41,209 nt of DNA from Flavobacterium sp. (lineage in GTDB: Bacteria; Bacteroidota; Bacteroidia; Flavobacteriales; Flavobacteriaceae), in contig JALRGT010000028.1 of assembly GCA_023259675.1 (NCBI GenBank), forward strand, positions 1 through 41,209, in the 5' to 3' direction. Positions within the stretch are counted from its first letter, which is position 1. Every line of letters begins with the position of its first letter. The translations under genes and the position numbers were made by a program. Positions 9,090 to 17,813 of this stretch are shown one piece after another. Below the pieces are notes generated by a model. It was not told where the DNA came from. It saw only the letters and a list, made by a program, of their open reading frames with translations, and made no database searches.

Positions 9090-10142
9090 ATGATTGATTA
9101 TTTAATTGTAGGGTCTGGTTTGGCAGGTATTTCATTTTCTGAAATGGCTTTAAAAAATAATAAGTCAATTTTTGTTTTGGATAATAATTCACAAAATTCT
9201 TCCAAGATTGCCGGAGGATTATATAATCCCGTTATTCTAAAGCGCTTTAGTGAAGTTTGGAAAGCTAAAGAACAAATTGATTTAATGACGCAATTTTATG
9301 CTGAATTAGAATCTAAATTAAATTGTCAGTTTGATTTTAAAATTCCGATTTTAAGAAAGTTTTTTTCAATAGAAGAGCAAAATAATTGGTTTGCCGCTTC
9401 AGATAAAGAGTCGTTATCTCCTTTTTTGTCCACTAATTTAGTTACCCAAAAATATTCAGGCATTGAGTCTCCTTTCAACTATGGGAAAGTTTTGCATACT
9501 GGATATTTGGATACTGCCTTGTTGTTAAATAAATATAGGGAATACCTTGTTGGACAAGAATTGTTTCTGGAGGAAACATTTGACTATAATGCATTGGAAG
9601 TTTTAAGTGATGGTATTAGATATAAAAATATCGAAGCTAAGCATATTATATTTGCTGAAGGTTTTGGGATGCACGCCAATCCTTATTTTAATCAATTGCC
9701 GTTAGACGGCACAAAAGGAGAACTTTTTATCATTAGAGCGCCGCAATTAGATTTGGATGTTATTGTTAATACCAGCGTCTTTATTTTACCCTTGGGTAAT
9801 GATTTGTTCAAAGTGGGGGCTACTTACAATTGGAAAGATAAAACGGATTTGCCTACTGAAGAAGGAAAACAAGAATTAATAGAAAGAATACAAGAAATTA
9901 TCACCTGCAATTTTCAAATTGTGGAACACTTTGCTGGTGTTCGTCCAACAGTAAAAGATAGAAGGCCTCTTGTTGGGACACATTTAGATTATTCCTCTAT
10001 TCATTTGCTGAATGGTTTGGGGACACGAGGTGTTATGCTCGGTCCAGCAATGGCTAAAGCTTTATTTGATTTTATAGAATATCAAATCCCTTTAAATGCC
10101 GAAATAGACATAAAAAGGTATTACAATAAAGGATTTAAATAA
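9090..10142 (+). CDS. FAD-dependent oxidoreductase, DAO family
   Basis: 350 residues from the ATG at 9090; the in-frame TTG at 9072 lies inside the promoter. The N-terminus 'DYLIVGSGLAGISFSE' is the GxGxxG dinucleotide-binding fold. 'KIAGGLYNPVILKRF' and the C-terminal 'FAGVRPTVKDRRPLVG' and 'LNGLGTRGVMLGP' segments fit the DAO (D-amino-acid oxidase/GlyOx) superfamily and resemble the oxidase half of MnmC. There is no signal peptide. The substrate cannot be read from the sequence; a cytoplasmic amine or amino-acid oxidase is the general expectation. It is flanked by terminators or convergent genes, so it is probably monocistronic. Confidence 0.85.
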   Translation: MIDYLIVGSGLAGISFSEMALKNNKSIFVLDNNSQNSSKIAGGLYNPVILKRFSEVWKAKEQIDLMTQFYAELESKLNCQFDFKIPILRKFFSIEEQNNWFAASDKESLSPFLSTNLVTQKYSGIESPFNYGKVLHTGYLDTALLLNKYREYLVGQELFLEETFDYNALEVLSDGIRYKNIEAKHIIFAEGFGMHANPYFNQLPLDGTKGELFIIRAPQLDLDVIVNTSVFILPLGNDLFKVGATYNWKDKTDLPTEEGKQELIERIQEIITCNFQIVEHFAGVRPTVKDRRPLVGTHLDYSSIHLLNGLGTRGVMLGPAMAKALFDFIEYQIPLNAEIDIKRYYNKGFK

Positions 10143-10143
10143 T

Positions 10144-10527
10144 TTATTTTTTGTCGAATTTGGGATCATACGAAACAAACATATTAATGTATATGTTCCT
10201 TGACCATCGTAAAACAAATGGGAATAGAAGAATTAATGAAGCAATTATGGCAATAAAAGCTATTTTTAAAGAAGAATGAAAAATTAAATATGAAGTTATA
10301 AATGCGGCAATTCCTATTGCTACATTTAGTCCATAACTCACATACATGGCTCCATAAAAAAAGGAAGGCTCAATTTGATATTTCAATCCACAATGGCTGC
10401 ATTTTTCATGCATTTTTAAAATATTGTTTAAATGTAATGGGTTTTTATCCAAATACATACTCTCATTCTGACATTTAGGACAAGTTCCTGTTAAAATACT
10501 ATTTAGTTTGGATCCTTTTTTTAACAT
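10144..10527 (-). CDS. DUF983 membrane protein with zinc-ribbon-like cysteines
   Basis: Start placed at the ATG ending at 10527 ('MLKKGSKLNSILTG', 127 residues), because the upstream ATG at 10554 overlaps the promoter element. The N-terminus has two CxxC pairs, 'CPKC' and 'CSHC' about 24 residues apart, which suggest a small zinc ribbon. Two transmembrane segments follow ('YGLNVAIGIAAFITSYLIF' and 'IAFIAIIASLILLFPFVL'). This is the DUF983 pattern, of unknown function. It converges on the FAD oxidoreductase with one base between the stops. Confidence 0.85.
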   Translation of the reverse strand: MLKKGSKLNSILTGTCPKCQNESMYLDKNPLHLNNILKMHEKCSHCGLKYQIEPSFFYGAMYVSYGLNVAIGIAAFITSYLIFHSSLKIAFIAIIASLILLFPFVLRWSRNIYINMFVSYDPKFDKK

Positions 10528-10543
10528 TTGCAAAAATTTTAAA

Positions 10544-10551
10544 CAAAGGTA
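10544..10551 (-). promoter_or_regulatory. -7 promoter element (TACCTTTG, minus strand) for the DUF983 gene
   Basis: Reads CAAAGGTA on the plus strand, an exact TAnnTTTG on the minus strand, 17 bases upstream of the start at 10527. It decides that start over the one at 10554. Confidence 0.5.
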
Positions 10552-10591
10552 CAATTTTATAGGAGTACCGATGTAACATTAGTCACAATCT

Positions 10592-12499
10592 ATGCTTAAT
10601 ATACACAATTTATCCGTTTCGTTCGGAGGCTCTTATTTATTTGAAGAAGTAACTTTTCGTTTGGGTGCAGGAGACCGAGTAGGTCTTGTTGGAAAAAACG
10701 GTGCAGGAAAATCGACCATGCTAAAAATATTAGCTAAAGATTTTGCTCCAGATTCTGGAAATATCGCTCAAGAAAAAGAAATTCGAATGGGTTTTTTGAG
10801 ACAGGATATCGATTTTGAACAAGGAAGGACGGTACTTGAAGAAGCGTATGAAGCTTTTACTGAAATTAAAATTGTTGAAAAAAAATTAGAAGAAATCAAT
10901 CATCAGTTGGTTACCAGAACCGATTATGAAAGTGAGGAATACAGTCAAATAATTGAAGATTTGTCTGACTACACGCATCGTTTTGAATTATTGGGTGGTT
11001 ACAATTATGTTGGAGATACCGAAAAAATATTACTGGGTCTTGGTTTTAAAAGAGAAGTATTCAATAATCAAACGGAGACTTTTTCCGGTGGATGGAGAAT
11101 GCGGATCGAGTTAGCTAAATTATTATTGCAGTCCAATGATATTTTATTACTCGATGAGCCTACGAATCACTTGGATATTGAAAGTATCATTTGGTTGGAA
11201 GGATTCTTGCGTAATTTCCCAGGAGTAGTGGTCATTGTTTCTCACGATAAAATGTTCTTGGATAATGTGACCAACAGAACGATTGAAATTTCCCTTGGAA
11301 AAGCATATGATTTCAACAAGCCTTATTCTCAATATTTAGAATTGCGTCATGAAATCCGTGAAAAGCAATTAGCTACTCAAAAAAATCAGGCTAAAAAAAT
11401 TGAAGAAACCGAAAAATTAATTGAAAAGTTCCGTGCCAAAGCTTCCAAAGCTTCGATGGCACAATCTTTAATCAAGAAATTAGATAAAGTGGAGCGTATC
11501 GAAGTGGATGAAGATGACAATTCGGTAATGAATATTTCTTTTCCAGTTTCCAAAGAACCTGGAAGAGTTGTAGTAGAAGCGGATAATGTCACTAAAAGTT
11601 ATGGAGATAAAACGATTCTAAAAGATATTAATCTTTTGGTGGAACGCGGCAGTAAAATTGCTTTCGTTGGTCAAAATGGTCAAGGGAAATCGACATTTAT
11701 CAAAGCGATTGTCAATGAGTTTGAGTATCAAGGTTCCATTAAATTAGGGCACAATGTGCAGTTGGGTTATTTTGCCCAAAATCAGGCAGAATATCTTGAC
11801 GGTGAAATTACTTTGTTGCAAACAATGGAGGATGCTGCCATGGATACAAATCGCTCTAAAGTGCGTGATATGCTAGGTTCTTTCTTGTTTCGTGGTGATG
11901 ATGTCGAAAAGAAGGTAAAAGTCCTTTCAGGAGGAGAAAGAAACCGTTTGGCGCTTTGTAAATTATTGTTGCAACCTATCAATGTGTTGTTGATGGATGA
12001 GCCTACCAACCACTTAGATATTAAATCTAAAAATGTGTTGAAAGCGGCGTTGCAAAAATTTGGCGGAACTTTATTGTTGGTTTCTCACGATAGGGATTTT
12101 CTTCAAGGAATGTCCAATTTAGTGTATGAATTCAAAGATCAAAAAATTAAAGAATATCTGGGAGATATTAATTATTTCTTGGAGCAACGCAATTTAGAAA
12201 ATATGCGTGAAGTTGAGAAAAAAGACGCTCAAAAAGCAGCTTCCCCTAAAGAAAGTAACAAAGCTTCCTATGAAGATCAAAAAAAGAATAAATCATTACA
12301 AAATAGGTTGAGTAAAATTGAAAGTCAAATCAAACAATTAGAAAAGGACATTCAAAATGATGATAAAATGCTAACCTCAAATTATGATAAACATATAGAG
12401 GATGCCGCTTTTTTCAAGGCGTACAATAAGAAAAAAGAAGATTTAGACCAGTTGCTCTTGGATTGGGAAATCGTTCAGGAGGAAATAGATAATTTGTAG
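10592..12499 (+). CDS. ABC-F family ATPase
   Basis: 635 residues with two ABC cassettes and no membrane domain. Cassette 1 has Walker A 'GKNGAGKST' (about 34-42), signature 'FSGGWRMR' and Walker B 'ILLLDEPTNHLD'. Cassette 2 has Walker A 'GQNGQGKST' near residue 367, signature 'LSGGERNRL' and Walker B 'VLLMDEPTNHLD'. A charged helical linker (about 250-320) joins them, and a Lys/Glu/Gln-rich coiled coil ends the protein (about 550-635), as in Uup-like ABC-F members. ABC-F proteins act on ribosomes; the exact subtype (translation factor, Uup-like or antibiotic-protection) cannot be decided here, but the conserved chromosomal context favours housekeeping. Confidence 0.93.
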   Translation: MLNIHNLSVSFGGSYLFEEVTFRLGAGDRVGLVGKNGAGKSTMLKILAKDFAPDSGNIAQEKEIRMGFLRQDIDFEQGRTVLEEAYEAFTEIKIVEKKLEEINHQLVTRTDYESEEYSQIIEDLSDYTHRFELLGGYNYVGDTEKILLGLGFKREVFNNQTETFSGGWRMRIELAKLLLQSNDILLLDEPTNHLDIESIIWLEGFLRNFPGVVVIVSHDKMFLDNVTNRTIEISLGKAYDFNKPYSQYLELRHEIREKQLATQKNQAKKIEETEKLIEKFRAKASKASMAQSLIKKLDKVERIEVDEDDNSVMNISFPVSKEPGRVVVEADNVTKSYGDKTILKDINLLVERGSKIAFVGQNGQGKSTFIKAIVNEFEYQGSIKLGHNVQLGYFAQNQAEYLDGEITLLQTMEDAAMDTNRSKVRDMLGSFLFRGDDVEKKVKVLSGGERNRLALCKLLLQPINVLLMDEPTNHLDIKSKNVLKAALQKFGGTLLLVSHDRDFLQGMSNLVYEFKDQKIKEYLGDINYFLEQRNLENMREVEKKDAQKAASPKESNKASYEDQKKNKSLQNRLSKIESQIKQLEKDIQNDDKMLTSNYDKHIEDAAFFKAYNKKKEDLDQLLLDWEIVQEEIDNL

Positions 12500-12517
12500 T
12501 TATTTTAGTTTTCTTTT

Positions 12518-12568
12518 AATAGGCTTAATTGATTTGATAAAGATTCAATCAATTAAGCCTATTTTTTT
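12518..12568 (+). terminator. Rho-independent terminator after the ABC-F gene
   Basis: Perfect 17-bp inverted repeat (12518-12534 with 12547-12563), 12-base loop, then a T-run. The right arm lies within the last codons and stop of the convergent App1-like gene, so coding sequence and terminator are shared. Confidence 0.85.
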
Positions 12569-13510
12569 GGAGTGTTCAATTGCTTCGGTGCTATTCTTGA
12601 AATAACAAACAGATACGGATAATGTCTCTAGGTTTTTTAATACTTTAGTTACTTTAGCTTTTTTATTTTTACCTGTTTGGCGTACGTATATAGCCTTTAC
12701 GGTTAACGGAAAAATTTTACTGATGGCTTCATATAAAAACGGATCGTGTTGGGAATCATCACCTATCAAAACGTATTTTAGATTGGGATAAAATTCTAAG
12801 ATGTGTTTTATTTTTTCGAACTTGTGATTGTGTCCACCTCTTCCAGTCCAAAAAAAGTTGGTGAGACTCGTTTTAATGTCTTTTAACAAAAGTACTGCTT
12901 TGGGTAATTGATGTATTTCAGCAAATTTCACAATAAAGCGATATAAATTCCATTCACTGCTTGAAACATAAAAAAAAGCATTTAATTCCCCTTTATGTGC
13001 TCTTCCTGATGCGCTTAGTGCTTGGAAATGAGGGACCACATCTTCAAAAATTTTTCTGGAACTTACGTTTTTAAATAAAAGATGAAATAATTTCTTAAAA
13101 GGGTTTAGCGTATACGAAATAATAAATGTATCGTCAATGTCTGAAATAATCCCTAAGTTGCCCACTTGTGGTCTAATATAGTTTTCTTTTGTGGTAATTC
13201 TTTTATTGCGGTATAGGATACTTACTTCATATTCAACCCAGCCATAATCGTTTTGATTTAACGGAATACAAAATTTAAAATAACCGTCTTTGAGTGTTTT
13301 GGTGTGAATTTCAATACCATTATGTTCCATATAAACGTCAGCATTTGCCTGCGTTTTCATTCGGAACATACTGATTACAGAACTGGCATTTTTGAAATTT
13401 TTATCTTGAAAATCGTAATCGCTTTTTTTTGTTGGTTTAAAAACATGTCCCATGACAATCAATTCTTGCTCATTGGCATATCCTCGATACAATTTTAAAA
13501 TAGGCTTCAT
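12545..13510 (-). CDS. App1-like phosphatidate phosphatase (DUF2183)
   Basis: 321 residues. The central motif 'ISDIDDTFIIS' is the HAD-type DxDxT nucleophile motif of the App1/DUF2183 family, which in yeast hydrolyses phosphatidic acid to diacylglycerol. Supporting motifs are 'FFYVSSSEWNLYRF' (the conserved Ser after the nucleophile) and 'YVLIGDDSQHDP' (the terminal acidic motif). An N-terminal beta-rich part (residues 1-120) is typical. No signal peptide or membrane helix is seen. It is divergent from the diacylglycerol-kinase-like gene, with 62 bases between starts. Substrate in bacteria is inferred from the family only. Confidence 0.85.
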   Translation of the reverse strand: MKPILKLYRGYANEQELIVMGHVFKPTKKSDYDFQDKNFKNASSVISMFRMKTQANADVYMEHNGIEIHTKTLKDGYFKFCIPLNQNDYGWVEYEVSILYRNKRITTKENYIRPQVGNLGIISDIDDTFIISYTLNPFKKLFHLLFKNVSSRKIFEDVVPHFQALSASGRAHKGELNAFFYVSSSEWNLYRFIVKFAEIHQLPKAVLLLKDIKTSLTNFFWTGRGGHNHKFEKIKHILEFYPNLKYVLIGDDSQHDPFLYEAISKIFPLTVKAIYVRQTGKNKKAKVTKVLKNLETLSVSVCYFKNSTEAIEHSKKIGLID

Positions 13511-13519
13511 TTGCAGTTT

Positions 13520-13527
13520 TACTTTTG
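13520..13527 (+). promoter_or_regulatory. -7 promoter element (TACTTTTG) for the diacylglycerol-kinase-like gene
   Basis: Exact TAnnTTTG in the 62-base divergent region, 45 bases before the ATG at 13573. No clear minus-strand counterpart for the App1-like gene is visible. Confidence 0.45.
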
Positions 13528-13572
13528 AAGTGTCTTCTAAATTAATTAATTTTAAGTAATAAAAGAAGTAAA

Positions 13573-14445
13573 ATGGTGAAAAAGAATATGATAATGGTTG
13601 TTAATCCTGTTTCAGGAGGTATCAATAAATCAAGTTTTATTGATGCAACTTATTTGTATGCAGGTAAAGAGAACTACAATTTTATTCTATTTGAAACTAC
13701 AGGTTTAAATGATATTTCGAAATTAAAATCACTGTATTCAAAATTTATTCCGGATCGTATTATAATTGCAGGTGGTGATGGAACTGTAAAAATGGTTGCT
13801 GAAGCATTGTTAAAAGAAGATGTCATTTTAGGGATTTTGCCAGCAGGTTCTGCAAATGGCTTAGCATTAGAACTTAATTTAATAAAGACATTAGGCGAAA
13901 ACCTGGCTATAGCCTTTCGAGATACTTACATATCCATTGATGTAATTGATATTAACGATCAGATTTGTTTGCATTTAAGTGATTTAGGTTTAAATGCAAA
14001 ACTTATTAAAAATTACGAGAAAAGTGCTATACATGGTAGGTGGGGATATTTTTTGCAAGTTTTTAAAACCTTGATGGGTCGAAATCGACCATTTAGAGGA
14101 GTGATTTCTATTGATAATCAAAATATTGAATTTGAATCAAGAATGATTGTTATTGCCAATGCCAAAAAGTATGGTACGGGTGTAGTGATAAATCCCAACG
14201 GAATAATAAATGATGGAAAGTTTGAATTAATAATTTTAAAAAAATTGAACTTAAAGGTATTTGGAAAAATTATATTGGGACAATTATCTGTTAAGTCTGA
14301 ATATGTAAAAGTGTATTCTACAGATAAAGCTATTATCAAAACAAATGTTCCGGTAAGTTTTCAAATTGACGGAGAATTTTATGGAAAAATATTAGATTTA
14401 GATATAAGTATTTTTCCTTATAAAGTTAAAATTGCCGTTTCTTGA
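13573..14445 (+). CDS. Diacylglycerol kinase-like lipid kinase (YegS/DagK family)
   Basis: 290 residues. 'MVVNPVSGG' at the N-terminus, 'IIAGGDGTVKMVAEALL' (GGDGT nucleotide-binding motif, about residues 63-80) and 'LGILPAGSANGLALEL' are the hallmark motifs of the DAGK catalytic domain; the C-terminal beta-sandwich carries 'GTGVVINP' and 'FQIDGEFYG'. These kinases phosphorylate diacylglycerol or related lipids at the membrane face. The gene is divergent from an App1-type phosphatidate phosphatase that would run the reverse reaction. Its stop is 3 bases from the stop of the convergent GNAT gene. Confidence 0.92.
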   Translation: MVKKNMIMVVNPVSGGINKSSFIDATYLYAGKENYNFILFETTGLNDISKLKSLYSKFIPDRIIIAGGDGTVKMVAEALLKEDVILGILPAGSANGLALELNLIKTLGENLAIAFRDTYISIDVIDINDQICLHLSDLGLNAKLIKNYEKSAIHGRWGYFLQVFKTLMGRNRPFRGVISIDNQNIEFESRMIVIANAKKYGTGVVINPNGIINDGKFELIILKKLNLKVFGKIILGQLSVKSEYVKVYSTDKAIIKTNVPVSFQIDGEFYGKILDLDISIFPYKVKIAVS

Positions 14446-14446
14446 T

Positions 14447-15595
14447 TTATTTAAATGGATTGCGTTCCTGCCATTCTGTTTTAGGTTCAAAATAATAAAA
14501 AGCTTTTGGAAGGATTAAATTAATCAAAGGGTTACTGTGTTTCATTAATCCATACATTTTAATAGGATGGGCACCCACTGAACTTTTTATTTCCAGTGCA
14601 GTCCTGGCAAAAATAATCCGTTTAAACCCTTTGTTTGTAGAATAGCCAATCATGTCGTATAACATATTTAAATACAACATCTTTTCTCGTTGGAAATTTT
14701 CGTCATAACCCAGAAAATAGGTGTCTATATCTGTCCCGTTTTTTATTAAAGTGTTAAAGCCTATTAATTCATCTTCTAAGAAATAGCCGTAAAATAAGAA
14801 TTTGCCATCTAGTGTATTTTTAAAATATTCAAAATGATTTTCCGGTAAATAAAAAGTATTGAACGGGGCGTTTTTGGCTACATTCATGTAGAGTTCATAA
14901 ATACGAGTATTGTATTTTTTGATTTCTTCTAAAGATAATTTTCTTTTAGAAATTAGATCTGCTTTTTTACGAGCTCTTTTGTATTGATCTCGATATTTTT
15001 TAGTTTTATTTTGGATGTAATCATCAAATGTGTGCCAGGAATCCCTAATCTGAAAAATCATATTGGGTTGAGTAGAAAACTCAAAAAAAGATTTAAATTC
15101 CGCTAATTTGAAATTCTGAATTTCAGAATGTGAAAAATCTTTAAATATGGTGAGATGAGTTTTAATTCCTTCATTTGTAAAAATTTCATGTAATTTATCT
15201 GCTGCTTTTTTTAATAAAAGGACACCTTCTTTCACTGGAAGTTCTTGGGAGAAGCAATGACCGTTTTGTCCAGTCAACATATTGTTTCCAATAACTAATA
15301 CATTGGAGCTAAATTTTTTAAATACAAAATTTCTAATCTTTGTTTTTAGACAATTATCTCTTTCCCCAAAAGATTGTACTTCACTTAAATTAATAAATTG
15401 TGAAATAGCTAAGCCAACTAAATTTTGATCATGAAACAAACCAATGAAGTGGCATTTCATGTTTTTTGGAGGAGCTGTTTCTAATATTTTTAAATAATCT
15501 CGGGAAAGAAATATGTTTTTAGCGGCCAAAACATCCCATTTTGTAGGTAGCTCTTGTGTTGAAGAATAGATTTGGAAAGAAAAGTTGGATTTCAA
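14447..15595 (-). CDS. GNAT/FemAB-like acyltransferase-fold protein
   Basis: 382 residues, cytoplasmic by absence of a signal. Two GNAT-like halves are suggested: an N-terminal half with 'IFLSRDYLKILETAPP' and 'CHFIGLFHDQNLVGLAIS', and a C-terminal half with 'KTKKYRDQYKRARKK' (a basic helix as in FemX-like proteins), 'KFLFYGYFLEDELIGFNTLI', 'DTYFLGYDENFQR' and 'LYLNMLYDMIGYS'. This resembles the peptidoglycan-type double-GNAT or CNAT families in Bacteroidota. The acceptor substrate is unknown. No promoter could be assigned. Confidence 0.75.
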   Translation of the reverse strand: MKSNFSFQIYSSTQELPTKWDVLAAKNIFLSRDYLKILETAPPKNMKCHFIGLFHDQNLVGLAISQFINLSEVQSFGERDNCLKTKIRNFVFKKFSSNVLVIGNNMLTGQNGHCFSQELPVKEGVLLLKKAADKLHEIFTNEGIKTHLTIFKDFSHSEIQNFKLAEFKSFFEFSTQPNMIFQIRDSWHTFDDYIQNKTKKYRDQYKRARKKADLISKRKLSLEEIKKYNTRIYELYMNVAKNAPFNTFYLPENHFEYFKNTLDGKFLFYGYFLEDELIGFNTLIKNGTDIDTYFLGYDENFQREKMLYLNMLYDMIGYSTNKGFKRIIFARTALEIKSSVGAHPIKMYGLMKHSNPLINLILPKAFYYFEPKTEWQERNPFK

Positions 15596-15689
15596 GGTAA
15601 TTGTAATTAGTATTCGTCTAAATTAATATTTAAAGTCAAATGAGGAAATATTAAATGAATTTTAATTAATTTTATTAAAAAGATAAGTT

Positions 15690-15968
15690 ATGAATATTTA
15701 TGATGAACATACAGCCCAAAAGCCTTTGCAGGATTTAGATGAATGGCTTTTCAATGATAACGCAATTGAGAAAAATTATGTGTTTAAAAACTTTGTTCAA
15801 GCGCTTGGTTTCATGGTTCAAGTAGGTCTCTTAGCTGAAAAAAGGAACCATCATCCGGAGTTATTTAATGTCTATAACAAATTAAAAATTAGATTAAATA
15901 CCCATGATGCCGGTGGCGTTACAGATAAAGATTTTGATTTGGCGATGGCTATTGAAAAACTAGAATAA
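15690..15968 (+). CDS. phhB: 4a-hydroxytetrahydrobiopterin dehydratase (pterin-4a-carbinolamine dehydratase)
   Basis: 92 residues, the normal size for PCD/DCoH. The catalytic '[27 protein letters not shown]' region is split over residues about 50-75, with the active-site His-His pair and the later '[10 protein letters not shown]' His. It recycles the pterin cofactor of aromatic amino acid hydroxylases. Such a hydroxylase is not in this window, so the partner must be elsewhere. Confidence 0.92.
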   Translation: MNIYDEHTAQKPLQDLDEWLFNDNAIEKNYVFKNFVQALGFMVQVGLLAEKRNHHPELFNVYNKLKIRLNTHDAGGVTDKDFDLAMAIEKLE

Positions 15969-15970
15969 AT

Positions 15971-16006
15971 AGCATCCCGTCTTTGTTGATACAGGATGCT
16001 TTGTTG
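15971..16006. terminator. Terminator hairpin between convergent PCD and DUF1761 genes
   Basis: Inverted repeat AGCATCC (15971-15977) with GGATGCT (15994-16000) and a T-rich tail on the plus strand. The long loop makes it moderate; it lies between two convergent genes and could serve both. Confidence 0.55.
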
Positions 16007-16008
16007 TT

Positions 16009-16491
16009 TTATTGCCAAGCGCAAATTATTCCTCCCATTAACATAAAGGAAACAATCCAATAGCCTCCGGATACTAAAGTGTATTTCCAACTTCTTCTTT
16101 CAAAAAGAGCATTGGTTCCTATAATTGGTAAAGCTAAAAATAAACCAGTTATAAAACCATGAAGCATCCCGTGTTTAAATGTTCTAAAAGCTGTTCCATA
16201 ATCGGCCATGAAAGATGTATAGGATGGCTTTGCATTTTCAACATTTCCTCCAATCATACTCAAGGCACCAAATTGATGTATAGTAACAGATTGGATGATA
16301 AAGGACATTAGAAAAGCATAAAATAAAGACATTCCAAAGATTAAAACCATATTGGCTCCTTTCATTTTTTCTTCAGTCATACCAGATTCTTTCATCCATA
16401 TTGTACCAAAAACTTTTGGATTGTACCAAATAAAACCAACAATTAATGTTGAGATTGCAGCAGTAAAAAGTGCTAAGAAGTTAATTTCCAT
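16009..16491 (-). CDS. DUF1761 small integral membrane protein
   Basis: 160 residues from the ATG ending at 16491 ('MEINFLALFTAAISTL'); an upstream in-frame ATG at 16539 is beyond the promoter element at 16518-16525 and is rejected. Four hydrophobic helices are visible, the first with 'GFIWYNPKVFG', typical of DUF1761 proteins. The function is unknown; the family is often a stress- or growth-related membrane protein in Bacteroidota genomes. It is transcribed alone, convergent with PCD and divergent from the LRR gene. Confidence 0.8.
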   Translation of the reverse strand: MEINFLALFTAAISTLIVGFIWYNPKVFGTIWMKESGMTEEKMKGANMVLIFGMSLFYAFLMSFIIQSVTIHQFGALSMIGGNVENAKPSYTSFMADYGTAFRTFKHGMLHGFITGLFLALPIIGTNALFERRSWKYTLVSGGYWIVSFMLMGGIICAWQ

Positions 16492-16517
16492 AAATTTATA
16501 TTTAAAATTAATTGTTT

Positions 16518-16525
16518 CAAATATA
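16518..16525 (-). promoter_or_regulatory. -7 promoter element (TATATTTG, minus strand) for the DUF1761 gene
   Basis: CAAATATA on the plus strand is an exact minus-strand TAnnTTTG, 26 bases upstream of the start at 16491. Confidence 0.5.
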
Positions 16526-16606
16526 ATAAAATATTTCAATCGAGATTTTAATTAATGTAGTAATTATTTTACTACAAACAAATATAAATAAATGTATTTC
16601 ATCGAT

Positions 16607-16614
16607 TATATTTG
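16607..16614 (+). promoter_or_regulatory. -7 promoter element (TATATTTG) for the LRR gene
   Basis: Exact TAnnTTTG, 58 bases before the ATG at 16673. It overlaps an ATCGATTATA sequence (16601-16610) that resembles half of the LacI-type box found further right, but matches it poorly. Confidence 0.5.
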
Positions 16615-16672
16615 CTTTTAAGCAGTAATTAAGGTAGTTTTAACCTATCAAATTAGATAAAAGCAAAAGGTT

Positions 16673-17527
16673 ATGAAAAATCTATACACATTTCTTTTAG
16701 TTGTTTTTACATCACTCTCAATGATGGCAGCTATTTCACCAACAGAAAAAGAAGCATTAGTTAAATTGAATAAAGCTACAGCTGGTGAGAATTGGACAAA
16801 TAAATGGGATTTAAATTCAGATGTATCGACTTGGTATGGTGTTACAATTGAAGGAGATAAAGTAGTTGCTTTAAATTTATCTGATAATAATTTAGTGGGA
16901 GAATTGTCTGGTTCAATAGTAGATTTAGTAAATCTTAAAGAATTGGATTTACATAAAAATCACATTTCAGGAACTATTCCTTCTGAATTAAGTAAGTTAA
17001 AAGATTTAAATGTTTTGAACCTTTCTTTTAATAAATTAAGTGGCTCTATTCCTGCTTCAATTTGTGAGTTAGTTAATTTAAAAGATATAGAATTATATAT
17101 GAATAGACTTTCTGGAGAATTACCTGCTAAAATAGGAGCTTTGAAGAATTTAGAAAAACTTGTTTTGTTTAATAATGAAATAGAAGGACAAATTCCATCT
17201 TCACTTTATGAAATTTCGACTTTGAAAACATTGCTTTTAAACAGTAATAAATTTTCAGGGAAGCTAAGTCCTGAAATGGCTAAGTTAACTAAGCTTGAAA
17301 ATTTAAGTTTATTTGAAAATAATATGGATGGACAAGTTCCTTTCGAATTAGAAAAACTAAATAATTTAAAAGAAATGAATATTTCGTATAATAAATTTAA
17401 TGGTTTAGTTTCGAGAAAATTAGCACTATTAGATGTTTTGAATATGACCATGATAAATGATAAAGGAGTTGCAGTTTTGTTGGATTTTACAATGGATTCA
17501 GAAAGACCATTGGTATCTGAGGAATAG
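16673..17527 (+). CDS. Secreted plant-type leucine-rich-repeat protein
   Basis: 284 residues with a Sec signal peptide ('LYTFLLVVFTSLSMMAA'). Residues about 25-60 resemble the LRRNT capping domain of plant LRR proteins, including a 'TWYGVTI' segment like the plant W-x-GV-x-C motif. Seven or eight repeats follow with the plant-type consensus LxxLxLxxNxLxGxIP ('LDLHKNHISGTIP', 'LNLSFNKLSGSIP', 'LVLFNNEIEGQIP', 'LSLFENNMDGQVP'). No type IX CTD is evident. Role unknown; a cell-surface binding function is inferred. The neighbourhood (pectin locus to the right) hints at plant association, but the gene ends in its own terminator and is not part of that operon. Confidence 0.85.
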   Translation: MKNLYTFLLVVFTSLSMMAAISPTEKEALVKLNKATAGENWTNKWDLNSDVSTWYGVTIEGDKVVALNLSDNNLVGELSGSIVDLVNLKELDLHKNHISGTIPSELSKLKDLNVLNLSFNKLSGSIPASICELVNLKDIELYMNRLSGELPAKIGALKNLEKLVLFNNEIEGQIPSSLYEISTLKTLLLNSNKFSGKLSPEMAKLTKLENLSLFENNMDGQVPFELEKLNNLKEMNISYNKFNGLVSRKLALLDVLNMTMINDKGVAVLLDFTMDSERPLVSEE

Positions 17528-17626
17528 CGTTTTTGGAAAATAAGTAAAATTTAATTTTTATTTTATAGAATTAAAATTGTGTTGTTTTAGTTTATAAAGT
17601 TGTTTGGATAATTTAGTTAGTTGTCA

Positions 17627-17662
17627 AACCCATGTTGAGTCTACTCCTACGTGGGTTTTTTT
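17627..17662 (+). terminator. Rho-independent terminator downstream of the LRR gene
   Basis: AACCCATGT (17627-17635) pairs with ACGTGGGTT (17649-17657) with one mismatch, followed by T-run. It lies 100 bases after the LRR stop. The rest of the 17528-17992 gap is AT-rich and holds the transporter promoter, operator and leader. Confidence 0.6.
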
Positions 17663-17813
17663 ATGGGCTATATTAATGTTTTCTTATTTTATCCATTAAT
17701 AACCGGAAAACGCAAAAATGGCAAGAAATATAGTTCATGGTTTTATAAGGCATTCTGTTATTTTTAAATGATATGTTTTTTTACAGCATTTTTTTAAATA
17801 GATATTTAAAAAA

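Noticed and set aside
16599..16612. Operator-like ATCGATTATA at the LRR promoter as a true LacI site
   Set aside because: Match is 11 of 14 with both outer conserved bases changed; ATCGAT is frequent in AT-rich DNA. Kept only as a remark.
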